A stretch of 64,000 nucleotides of DNA, from positions 16,029 through 80,028 of the forward strand of contig JANRKN010000072.1 in NCBI GenBank assembly GCA_033763435.1, given 5' to 3'. The notes beneath the pieces are model-generated. The model was not told the DNA's origin, ran no database searches, and saw only the letters and a program-made list of their open reading frames with translations. Below are positions 18,669-27,000 of this stretch, piece after piece. Every line of letters starts with the position of its first letter. The first letter of the stretch is position 1. The DNA is from JANRKN01 sp033763435 (lineage in GTDB: Bacteria > Planctomycetota > Phycisphaerae > Phycisphaerales > UBA1924). The translations under genes and the position numbers were made by a program.

Positions 18669-18749
18669 GCAGAAGACTCCCTCGCAGGCGCCTCGGTGGG
18701 GGATCGTCGAGGCGCATCGGGCATTATCGGCACAAGGGCCGGACGAGGA

Positions 18750-20450
18750 TCAAGGCCGGCGCCCGCTCGAACCAGACCCGCCCGAACCAGACCCCTTCGC
18801 CCCGGTGCGGGACGACCGCACCACCGCAGTCGGCCTCCCGGGCGAAGCCTCGGGCCGCGCGCCGAAACGGTCCGCCAGCGCCGCCCGCGCAACCTCACGA
18901 TCATCAAAGTGCTGCGTGAACGTTCCGCCCGCGCCGTCGGGCAGGATCTGCTCCGTCTCGTGCCCCTTGCCGGCAATCAGCACCACATCGCCCGCCTGCG
19001 CGTGGTCAATCGCATATCGGATCGCCCGATCGCGGTCAGGCTGCACGCTCACCGCGCCCCGGCGCTCCGTCGGCACGCCCGCGAGGATCTGATCGATGAT
19101 CTCGCTGGGCCGCTCCGTCCGCGGATTGTCGTTGGTGACCACCTCCATGTCGCCCTCGGTCGCGGCGACGCGCCCCATCCGCGGCCGCTTGGTCTTGTCG
19201 CGGTCGCCCCCGCAGCCGAAGACCACCCACAGCTTGCCGCCCCCACCCGTGCCCCCCCCACCATCCGAACCCAAGCACGCCCGCACCGCGCCGATCGCGT
19301 TCTTCAGCGCGTCGTCGGTGTGCGCGTAATCCACCAGCACCGTCACCGGGTCGCGGTCGAGGCTCACGCGCTCGAGTCGCCCCGGCGGCGCCGTCAGCGA
19401 CGACAAGCCCTCCGCGATCCGCTCGGCCGACAGCCCGATCGCGTGCGCACTCGCCACGGCCTGCAGCACGTTCATCACGTTGTGCGAGCCCGTCAGATTC
19501 ACCCGCGATTCCACCTTGCCCCACGGCCCCGACAGCTCGAGCGTCATCCCCAGCAGATCCGCTGAGCGCACCTTCGCGACGCACGCGCGCTCGCCCGTCG
19601 CCAGCGTGTGCGGTGCGGGCGGAAACAGCGACCGGTCATCCTCGATTACACACGGGAACAGCCTCACGCCCGGCTTGATGTCCCGCACCATCCGAGGCGC
19701 CCAGGGGTCCTGCGCGTTCACGACCGCCGCGGCATCGGGCGAGAGCAGCTCGAACAGGCGCGCCTTCGCAGCCGCGTAGCTCTCCATCGTGCCGTGATAG
19801 TCCAGATGGTCGCCCGTCAGGTTCGTGAACACGCCCACGTCGAACGCCAGCGCCTCCACGCGCTTCTGGTGCAGCGCGTGCGACGAGGCCTCCATCGCCG
19901 CGGCCTTGCAACCCGAATCCACCATCAGATTCAGCGTCCGCGACACCTCAATCGCGGGCGGCGTCGTCATGTTCGCGGGCGCCACCTCCGCCCCGTCGTC
20001 CACAATCACCGTGCCGATCAAGCCTGAACGATGCCCCGCTCCGTTGAGAAGCTGCCAGATCAGCCATGTGATCGTCGTCTTGCCGTTGGTCCCCGTCACG
20101 CCCACCAGGTCCAGGCTGTTCGAAGGTGAGCCATAAAATCGCTCGGCCAGCAGCGCCGAGGCGAGCGCGGCATCATCGGTCGACAGCACCGCCGCCTGCG
20201 CGTGACGGGCCGCGTCGAGCGTCGCGCTGTCGGGCTCGCCCTGCACCAAAACCGCGACCGCGCCCGCCCCAAGCGCCTGCGCGATGAACACGCGTCCGTC
20301 GGCCTTGGCCCCCGCACGCGCGATGAACAGCGACCCGGGCACCACCGTGCGCGAGTCCTCCGTCAGATCGCAGATCCGAAGCGACGCGGTGCCCCCCGCC
20401 GGCAGCGCGAGCCGAATCGGAAAGCCCTGAATCAGGTCCGTGAGCTGCAT
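18750..20450 (-). CDS. murE: UDP-N-acetylmuramoyl-tripeptide synthetase, meso-diaminopimelate type
   Basis: Adds the third peptide residue to UDP-MurNAc-L-Ala-D-Glu. 566 residues, longer than the usual 490-500. Motifs: VGVTGTNGKTTITWLIWQLL (ATP loop) near residue 110, EASSHALHQKRV near residue 190, NLTGDHLDYHGTMESY near residue 210, and TNDNPRTERP. The DNPR box marks meso-diaminopimelate specificity. A Gly-rich insertion (DGGGGTGGGG) near residue 390 contains an eight-base C run at DNA level (19252-19259). The start is taken at ATG 20450, where GGAGGG stands at proper distance; the ATG 12 bases earlier has no ribosome site. A Pro/Gly/Ser-rich tail extends the C-terminus. Confidence 0.95.
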   Translation of the reverse strand: MQLTDLIQGFPIRLALPAGGTASLRICDLTEDSRTVVPGSLFIARAGAKADGRVFIAQALGAGAVAVLVQGEPDSATLDAARHAQAAVLSTDDAALASALLAERFYGSPSNSLDLVGVTGTNGKTTITWLIWQLLNGAGHRSGLIGTVIVDDGAEVAPANMTTPPAIEVSRTLNLMVDSGCKAAAMEASSHALHQKRVEALAFDVGVFTNLTGDHLDYHGTMESYAAAKARLFELLSPDAAAVVNAQDPWAPRMVRDIKPGVRLFPCVIEDDRSLFPPAPHTLATGERACVAKVRSADLLGMTLELSGPWGKVESRVNLTGSHNVMNVLQAVASAHAIGLSAERIAEGLSSLTAPPGRLERVSLDRDPVTVLVDYAHTDDALKNAIGAVRACLGSDGGGGTGGGGKLWVVFGCGGDRDKTKRPRMGRVAATEGDMEVVTNDNPRTERPSEIIDQILAGVPTERRGAVSVQPDRDRAIRYAIDHAQAGDVVLIAGKGHETEQILPDGAGGTFTQHFDDREVARAALADRFGARPEASPGRPTAVVRSSRTGAKGSGSGGSGSSGRRP

Positions 20451-20513
20451 CGGTCCCTCCATGAGCGTGATGCATCGCGGAAACAGCAGCCGAGTTTACG
20501 TCAGACCGGGCGC

Positions 20514-21692
20514 TCAGGGCAGGATCAGCATCGCGTCGCCGTAGGAAAAGAACCGGTAGTTCCGCTCCAGCGCGATGCCATAGAGCCGCTTGAGCCGCTT
20601 GACCCCAGCCTCGGCCTTCCCGGGCAGCTCCAGCAAGCTCCCGACCATCGCCAGCAGCGTCGACTTGGGCAGGTGAAAGTTCGTCAGCAGCCCATCGGTC
20701 CAGCGCCACGAATACCCCGGCGTGATCAGCAGCTTCGTGTCCAGCGACGCGGGCCAGAGGTGGTCGGTCATGTCGCCACCCACGCCCGCCTCCAGCCCCG
20801 CATAGCTCTCGACCGTCCGCGCAGTCGTCGTTCCCACGCAGATCACCCGCGGCCGGGGCGTCGCCGCCGAGCGGTGCGTCGCGACGATCTGCCTCCGCAC
20901 CCCGTGCGGCAGGCTGCACCACTCCGTGTGCATCTCGTGCTCTTCGACATGCTCCGCCTTCACGGGCTTGAACGTCCCCGAACCCACATGCAGCACCACG
21001 TCCGCGCGCCGCACCTGCGCCGCGTCCAACCGCGCCAGAAGCTCCGGCGTGAAGTGCAGCCCCGCCGTCGGCGCCGCGACCGACCCATACTCCCGCGCGT
21101 ACACCGTCTGATACCGGTCAAAGTCGCTCGCGCGCGACTCACTCTGCCCCGCCTTTTTCCGCGCCGCCAGGATGTACGGCGGCAGCGGCGGCAAACCCAC
21201 CCGCCCCAGCACGTCCGACGCCGGCTCGGTCAGCGCCGCGCCCGTCGAATCCAACACCTCCACCAGCCACGACCCCTCCTCGTCGCCGTCGTGCTCGACG
21301 AGCTTGAGCCGCACGCCCAGCTCCCGCGGCGTCTCGTGCTCGCTCTCGGGCTCGGTCATCAGCCGCACGAAGATCCCCGGCTTCATCCGCCGGCCCTTGA
21401 GCAGCACGCACCACCGCCCCGGCGCACGCTCGTGCAGGAACAGACCCTCGACGTGCCCCGCGGTGTCGTGCCTTCGGCCCGTGAATCGTGCGGGCAGCAC
21501 GCGCGTGCGGTTGAACAGCATCAGATCGTCGGGCCTCAGCAGCTCGGGCAGATCGCGCACCGTCCGATGCTCGATGAAGTCCGGGTCCGACCGGCGCACC
21601 ACCATCAGCCTCGCCGAATCGCGCGGCTCGGCCGGCTCGGTCGCGATCGCCGAGGCGGGTAGGTGATAGTCCAAATCGCTGACCTTCAGCAC
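20514..21692 (-). CDS. queA: S-adenosylmethionine:tRNA ribosyltransferase-isomerase
   Basis: Makes epoxyqueuosine in tRNA by moving the ribosyl part of S-adenosylmethionine to 7-aminomethyl-7-deazaguanine. 392 residues from GTG at 21692, which has TTGGAGG nine bases upstream and gives the family N-terminus LKVSDLDYHLP; longer in-frame starts add unrelated Arg/Gly-rich sequence. Motifs: RDSARLMVV, LLRPDDLMLFNRTRVLPARF, YQTVYAREYGSVAAPTAGLH and FTPELLARLD, then TDGLLTNFHLPKSTLLAMV near residue 330. It is 63 bp upstream of murE on the same strand. The start of this mur operon is therefore probably queA. tgt and queG are not in the window. Confidence 0.95.
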   Translation of the reverse strand: MLKVSDLDYHLPASAIATEPAEPRDSARLMVVRRSDPDFIEHRTVRDLPELLRPDDLMLFNRTRVLPARFTGRRHDTAGHVEGLFLHERAPGRWCVLLKGRRMKPGIFVRLMTEPESEHETPRELGVRLKLVEHDGDEEGSWLVEVLDSTGAALTEPASDVLGRVGLPPLPPYILAARKKAGQSESRASDFDRYQTVYAREYGSVAAPTAGLHFTPELLARLDAAQVRRADVVLHVGSGTFKPVKAEHVEEHEMHTEWCSLPHGVRRQIVATHRSAATPRPRVICVGTTTARTVESYAGLEAGVGGDMTDHLWPASLDTKLLITPGYSWRWTDGLLTNFHLPKSTLLAMVGSLLELPGKAEAGVKRLKRLYGIALERNYRFFSYGDAMLILP

Positions 21693-21774
21693 GCGGAGCC
21701 TCCAAGAGCCCCGATTGTTGCGCCCACCTTCGTCGCCGGCACGCCTCGCCCACTCGTTGCCCGGACGCCACACG

Positions 21775-21870
21775 CCCGCACAACCCCACCTCCGCCGCAC
21801 AACGCCCCCGCACGCCCGCACCCCCGCACACCACGCCACGAGAGCTTTTCTCGGACCCCCCGCGCCCCCG
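21775..21870. repeat. C-rich low-complexity intergenic tract
   Basis: The strand shown is almost free of G in long stretches and repeats short words such as CCCGCAC, CGCCCGCAC and CCCCCGC without fixed unit length. It lies upstream of queA and of the small gene at 21905. Similar C-rich tracts occur at 2215-2272, 31352-31400 and near 52720-52760. Confidence 0.5.
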
Positions 21871-21904
21871 CACGCCCGGCCCCGCGTTCGCACGTCGGTC
21901 TGGC

Positions 21905-22204
21905 GTGCAGATCGACGCGACGACCCAGAGCAGCGCATGCCGGCGCACCGACGCCCCGGCCATCCTGCGCTGGGCCGACGCGACCGCACGCCTCAACCAT
22001 CAGCTCCGCGAGGCCGAGCGCCTCGATGCCGACGCGCTGAAACTCGCCCGCCAGCGCGACGAGTACCGCCCGAGCTCCACGGGCCTCATGCCCAAGCTCG
22101 GCGACATCCCCGCGCCCCGCGCCAGCGATGCCGCGCCCGCGTGCCTGCCCACCCAGCCGGCCCAAGTCCGCGCCGTCGGCAAGTTCATTGATCTTTTCGT
22201 GTGA
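21905..22204 (+). CDS. Small hypothetical protein
   Basis: 99 residues from GTG, no recognised family. A central charged helix (LNHQLREAERLDADALKLAR) is followed by a Pro/Ala-rich segment and a hydrophobic end (VGKFIDLFV). Codon choice in the third position is G/C-rich like its neighbours, and the residue mix (Asp, Glu, Lys as well as Arg and Ala) looks like protein, unlike the Arg/Pro-rich readings of the other frames. The ribosome site is weak. It is divergent from queA and ends 6 bp from the convergent TIGR03790 gene. It may be real, but its existence needs expression or conservation evidence. Confidence 0.5.
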   Translation: MQIDATTQSSACRRTDAPAILRWADATARLNHQLREAERLDADALKLARQRDEYRPSSTGLMPKLGDIPAPRASDAAPACLPTQPAQVRAVGKFIDLFV

Positions 22205-22210
22205 GGCGAG

Positions 22211-23872
22211 CTACTCACGATACCGCAGGATGTAGTTCTCGCCCGCGCGCAGCGTGTTCGTCAGCGATACACGATCGGCGTTGTTCCGCGCGTTATCGCG
22301 GTTGACATCCAGCCGCGCGTCCGTCGGCGCGTCGGCAAACAGCCGCTCCCACGTGTACAGGTCCTCGATGTCCACTGCGCCGTCGCCGTTCACATCATCC
22401 GTCGAGCGCTGCACCCGCGCGAGCGGGTCGCCCAGCACGATCTGATGCCACGACAGGCACGGGATGCCCGAGTACGCTGCCTCGGCCCAGGTCATGGTGC
22501 CGAGGTAGAAATTCCGAACGATCCAGAAGTTCTTGGGCACCGAGATCGCAAACGGCTCCCACACGTTCGCCACGGCGAACGTGCCCCCCGCGGCGATGAA
22601 GTCCGCCGCCTGCTGTTGCGCCGCGAACTGATTCTGCCCGAGGCCCCCAAGCGCGCGCCCGTTGTACGACTCGATCGTGTTGAAGATCGCGCCGGGCGCG
22701 TATGTGAATGTGCTCGCGTACGTCGTGCCCGCGGCCTGTCCGTCGGTGCGCGTGGGCAGCCCTGAGTGATTCGCGCCGTACGACGCGATCAAGAGCACCG
22801 GATTGGTAATCAGCCGCACCGTCGGGTTCCATGACACTCCCGAGGGCAGGTTGGGCCCGACGAAAAAGTTGTTCCCGCCCCCGAACTGGTCGTACTGGAC
22901 CGTGCTGCTGGCAAAGCGCCTGTCGGAGTTGAGAAGGAAGTCGCGCGTCGATTCGTAGTCGTCGTTGGTCCGGACCCACGCATCGCCCTGATTGTCGAAC
23001 TCGGAGTTCTGGAACGAATCGACGGTGCCGTTGGCGTTGGATTCATCGAACAGCAGCGCGACGCCCGACATGTTCACGTACGGGTCCTTGCCGCGGTCGA
23101 TCATGGCGCGCACGTCAGCGACGGTCTTTCCATCGAGCCGGCAGACCAGATAGATGTCACCGGCCGTCAGGTTGTCCGCCGCATTCGCGTTCGACGCCGC
23201 GCGCCAGTAGGGCCCGGGCGAGAGTGTCAGCGTGAACACCTTGGGGGTGGTGATGTTCGCGCTGCTCCGCGTCACGAGCGCCGTCGTCGACTTGTAGAAG
23301 GGATTGATCACCAGCCCGTCGGCCTTGGAATCCGCGCCGCCGTTGGCTTCGCCCGCCGAGAGATTCTGCCAAAGCAGCGTCAGCTCCGAATCGACGCTCG
23401 CCGCGCTGTAGTTCGAAGCGTTCCACGCGTTCACCGACTGCGCCGGGTTGTCGCCCACCGCCGCGCTGTTCAGGTCCTGCACCCGGTGCGGCAGGCCCTT
23501 GGTCAGCACGATCACGCGGATCGTCTGCGCCAGCTTGTTCTGGGTCAGATATCCGCGGATCGGCGTCCGAATGTTGGACACAAACCCCGCGTACGAGATG
23601 TCCCCCGGGGCGATCGCTCCCGCGCCCCACGCCGAGAGATCCATCACCCGAACGCCAGGCCGCGTGCCCTTGAACGCTCCCGTCGCGCCCGGGATGCGGT
23701 TGCTCCCCGCGTAGTACTCCGCGACCGCCTTGGAGTCCGCCAGGCGCGAGTCGTACACGACCAGCACCTGCGGCTCAAGAATCTGCGCGGGCGCGGCACC
23801 CGTCGCGACCGCCATTGCGATCGCCGCCAAGCCTCCCGCCGCCCGCCTCCGTTGGTTCCGCGTGGTGTTCAT
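22211..23872 (-). CDS. TIGR03790 family exported protein with dockerin-like C-terminus
   Basis: 553 residues from the ATG at 23872, which puts a signal peptide at the N-terminus (GGLAAIAMAVATGAAPAQ). The following LVVYDSRLADSKAVAEYYAG and VIVLTKGLPHRV match the TIGR03790 family. This uncharacterised group of secreted proteins is seen in planctomycetes, verrucomicrobia and acidobacteria. The C-terminus has an EF-hand-like calcium loop, DVNGDGAVDIEDLYTWERLF, followed by a degenerate second loop starting DVNRDNARNNADRV, i.e. a conventional dockerin-like pair without the Gly-Cys ends found at 40-51 kb. No Shine-Dalgarno is obvious. It is flanked by the pseudokinase gene, read in the same direction 175 bp upstream. 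Confidence 0.85.
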   Translation of the reverse strand: MNTTRNQRRRAAGGLAAIAMAVATGAAPAQILEPQVLVVYDSRLADSKAVAEYYAGSNRIPGATGAFKGTRPGVRVMDLSAWGAGAIAPGDISYAGFVSNIRTPIRGYLTQNKLAQTIRVIVLTKGLPHRVQDLNSAAVGDNPAQSVNAWNASNYSAASVDSELTLLWQNLSAGEANGGADSKADGLVINPFYKSTTALVTRSSANITTPKVFTLTLSPGPYWRAASNANAADNLTAGDIYLVCRLDGKTVADVRAMIDRGKDPYVNMSGVALLFDESNANGTVDSFQNSEFDNQGDAWVRTNDDYESTRDFLLNSDRRFASSTVQYDQFGGGNNFFVGPNLPSGVSWNPTVRLITNPVLLIASYGANHSGLPTRTDGQAAGTTYASTFTYAPGAIFNTIESYNGRALGGLGQNQFAAQQQAADFIAAGGTFAVANVWEPFAISVPKNFWIVRNFYLGTMTWAEAAYSGIPCLSWHQIVLGDPLARVQRSTDDVNGDGAVDIEDLYTWERLFADAPTDARLDVNRDNARNNADRVSLTNTLRAGENYILRYRE

Positions 23873-24046
23873 AGGTTTGGGCCGCATCCTCTCAGAACTC
23901 GCGCTCCGCAGCAAGCCTTTCCGAGATCGGACCGTGCCCGGTTTCGTCCGCGCGGCAACTCCCCACCAGCGTCCTTCACGCTCCGGCTGGTCCGTGTGCA
24001 ACGCCTGTAGGGGTTCCGTCCGGGCCCGCCCCGGTCACGGCGGCGA

Positions 24047-27000
24047 TCACCTGCGCCCGACGAAGCCCGCCGCCTGCACCACTTCGCGCACAAGCTCCGC
24101 GGGCGTCTTGCGCGAGCCAAGCTCCGTGAACGCCAAGCGGAACCCGACATCCGCGTAGCCCGAGTTGGGCTCGGCCGCCGTCGCGGGCTTCAGCGGCTGG
24201 TCCTTGGGCAGATCCGGGTGCGACAGCGCCGAACCACCGAACACCAGCGCGCCCGTCTGCGTCGTGAACTCGCGCGCCCGCGCGAACGCGAGCGACCCGG
24301 CAGGCTCCTCGGCCAGCGCGTCCATCCCGTCGCGATTGCCCAGCGCCCATTCCGCCGCGTTGCCGATGACGTTCACAAACCCGTCCGCGCCCTCGCCCGC
24401 CGGCGCGAAGAACAGGAACCCATCGTCGTCGGTCGTCGCCGTGCGGTCGTCCTCATTGGGCTTGGGCCGCTCGGCGATCGGGCTCGGATGGAACGCGCCG
24501 CTCGCGGGGTATTGGATCGTGAGCTGCGCGTTCCCCGCGATCAGCCCCTTGACGTGATCGAACTGCTGCTTGAAGCGGGCATCGCGCAGATTCACCGCCC
24601 CGCCGTTCGCACCCGCCGCCGCCGCGAGCTCTGCCGGCGTCGGCAACCGCGTGCCCATCGACTGCGCCACGAACAGCGCGCCCGCGATCGACACCTGCGT
24701 CATCGGCGCGCCCGCGTCGGGCGGCGTCGGCGCGATCGATGCCGGGAAATACTCCACGCCCACCAGCGACGCGTGGTAGCGATACCACCGATTGCCGGAC
24801 ATGATCGGCTGCTGCACGCCGCCCGAGGGCTGGATCGACGAGGTCCCCGCCGCGATCCACACGATCGGCCCCGACCGCCGACCCGGGTCGTTGATCGGCG
24901 AAAGGAACGCCGGCGCCGGGTCCCGCGGCCTCACCGCGTCGATCGCATCCTTCACCAGCCCCACCGACACCTCGCTGGTCAGCACATACGTCGGCTTATC
25001 TTGCCCCGACGGCTGCACGCGGCGGAACCGAAGCTTCGAGGGCCCGACCCCACCGCCCGTGCGCGTGAAGTCGACGACGCCATCGGACACAACCTGTCCC
25101 GCCCAGCGCCCGGTCCGCGCGGGGCCTTCCTTCTCGGGCTCAAACTTCTTCGCGCCCGCCGCGCTCAGAGCCGCGGCATCCGCCAGCATCTTTGTGATCT
25201 TCGCGTCCGCGATGCCCAGCGCCTGCGCCTGCTGCTGCAACCCCGCGATCAGCGCCTGCAGCTGCGCCGGCTGCTGATCGCCCGGCGTCGCCTTGTTCAG
25301 CGCAAGCACCGCGTCGTCGAACGCGAGCAGCGCGAGGTTGAACCGCGCAGCCGCCGAAAGTCCTTCGATCTCCGCCCGGCCGGCGAGCTGATCGGCGCTG
25401 AGGCCCGAGTCCTTCATCGCGGCGATCTTGGCAAAGCTCCCGCGGACCGCCCCCTCGGACCCATCGAGGCTATTGAGGTGCCGGACGATCAGCGTGCGAC
25501 GATCCTGCGCCAGCGCCTGCCGCAGCGCCCCAGCGCGGGCCGAGTCTTCGATCGTCGCGAGCTTCGCATCCAGCGCTGCGCTCGCCGAGCTCAGCGCGTC
25601 CAGGTCCTGTGCCGAGCGGGGCCACGCGACGGTCTGTGCGCCCGGCGCCGCGGCCGGGTCCGCGCTCGCGAGCTTCGCCCACGCCGTGCGGCGTTCCGCG
25701 AGCGTCTGCCCGTTCTCCACCGCCGCGATCAGCGCCCCGGGCTGCGTCTCAGCACCGAGTTTGTTCAGCGCCTCGCGCCGCGCGGGCAGCGCGCCCGCCG
25801 CATCCTTGATCTCCGCCCACGCGGGGCTCGCCTCGGCCTGAGCGATCAGATCGCTCGCTGACGCCTGCTTGGGCCCCGGCTCCGCGAGCATGTACCCCGC
25901 GTCGAGCAGCTCGGCCGCGCCCTGCAGGGTCGCGACGGTCTGCCCAACCGCGCTGTTCCACGCGACGAACTCCTGCAGCGCGTTGATCTGCCGGACCGCA
26001 GCCGCATTCGCCGAGCCCGGCTGGCCGAGCTGTCCGACCGCCGCGGCCAGAGTGCGCTCCTTACGAGAGACAATCGCCCGCGCGACCGCCTCGGTGTTCA
26101 CCACGCGTTCCGCACCTGCCGGCAGAGGCGAGGGCACGTTCACGCCCTCGTTCAGCGCCTTCACGGTCGCCTCAAGCTGATCCAGCTCGGTCGCGAGCGC
26201 CTTGCGGCTGACGGCGTCCTTCTTCTTGTCCAGCGCCGCCACCGCGCCCGTCCAGTAACTCTTGATCGCCTCCGAGGCGGTGATGTCGGGATCGCTGAGG
26301 CGGTTGCGCGCTTTGTCGACGATCCCTGCCGCGCCCTGCACGACGATCTTCTGGAGCGTGTCGACCTCGTCGCGCCACCTGGCCGCGCCGTCGCGCGCGA
26401 GCTTCAGGTCGGCGGTGATCTTCGGGATGTTCCGGTTGAGCCACTTGGGCTCCTGCACCGCCGCGAGGGCCGAGCGGAACTGCGTTGCCTGCTCGGCCAG
26501 CCGCGGGCCATCCTTCATCACGTCCTCGTCGTCGCTCTTGGTCTGCTTCAGCGTGTCGAGCGTCTTCGTGCGTTCATCGAGCCACGCGGTCGCCTCGGCC
26601 ACCTGGGCGGTGCGCGGGTCCGGGTCCGACGGCGGCGCATACACGGGCTTCGAGAACTCCGCCTGCCAGCCCTCGATCAGCGCGAGCGTCGGCGCGGCCG
26701 CGGCCCCCGCCTGCATGAACTCCGACGCATAAAACCCTTCCAAGTCCCACTGAGCCTGATTCCTCGTAAACAGGTTCACCGCGCCCTGCCCGCGCGTTAC
26801 CAACGCGTCCAGCCGCGTGCGAAGGTCCGTCAGCAGCGCCTCACCCGACTTGCCCGACGCAAACACCGCCTTCTGCTCCGCGTCGATCACCTCACCCAGC
26901 CGCTTGAGCACCGGGTCGGGCAGCTTCTCCGCCTCTTCGCGCACCTTCGCGAGCTTCGACTGCGCCTCAGCGATCGGCCTGAACGACTCAAACGCCGCGT

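Noticed and set aside
15636..19565. Very long plus-strand open frame across mraY, murF and murE
   Set aside because: Antisense to three clear mur genes. The translation is Arg/His/Gln-rich without any domain, an effect of high GC third positions.
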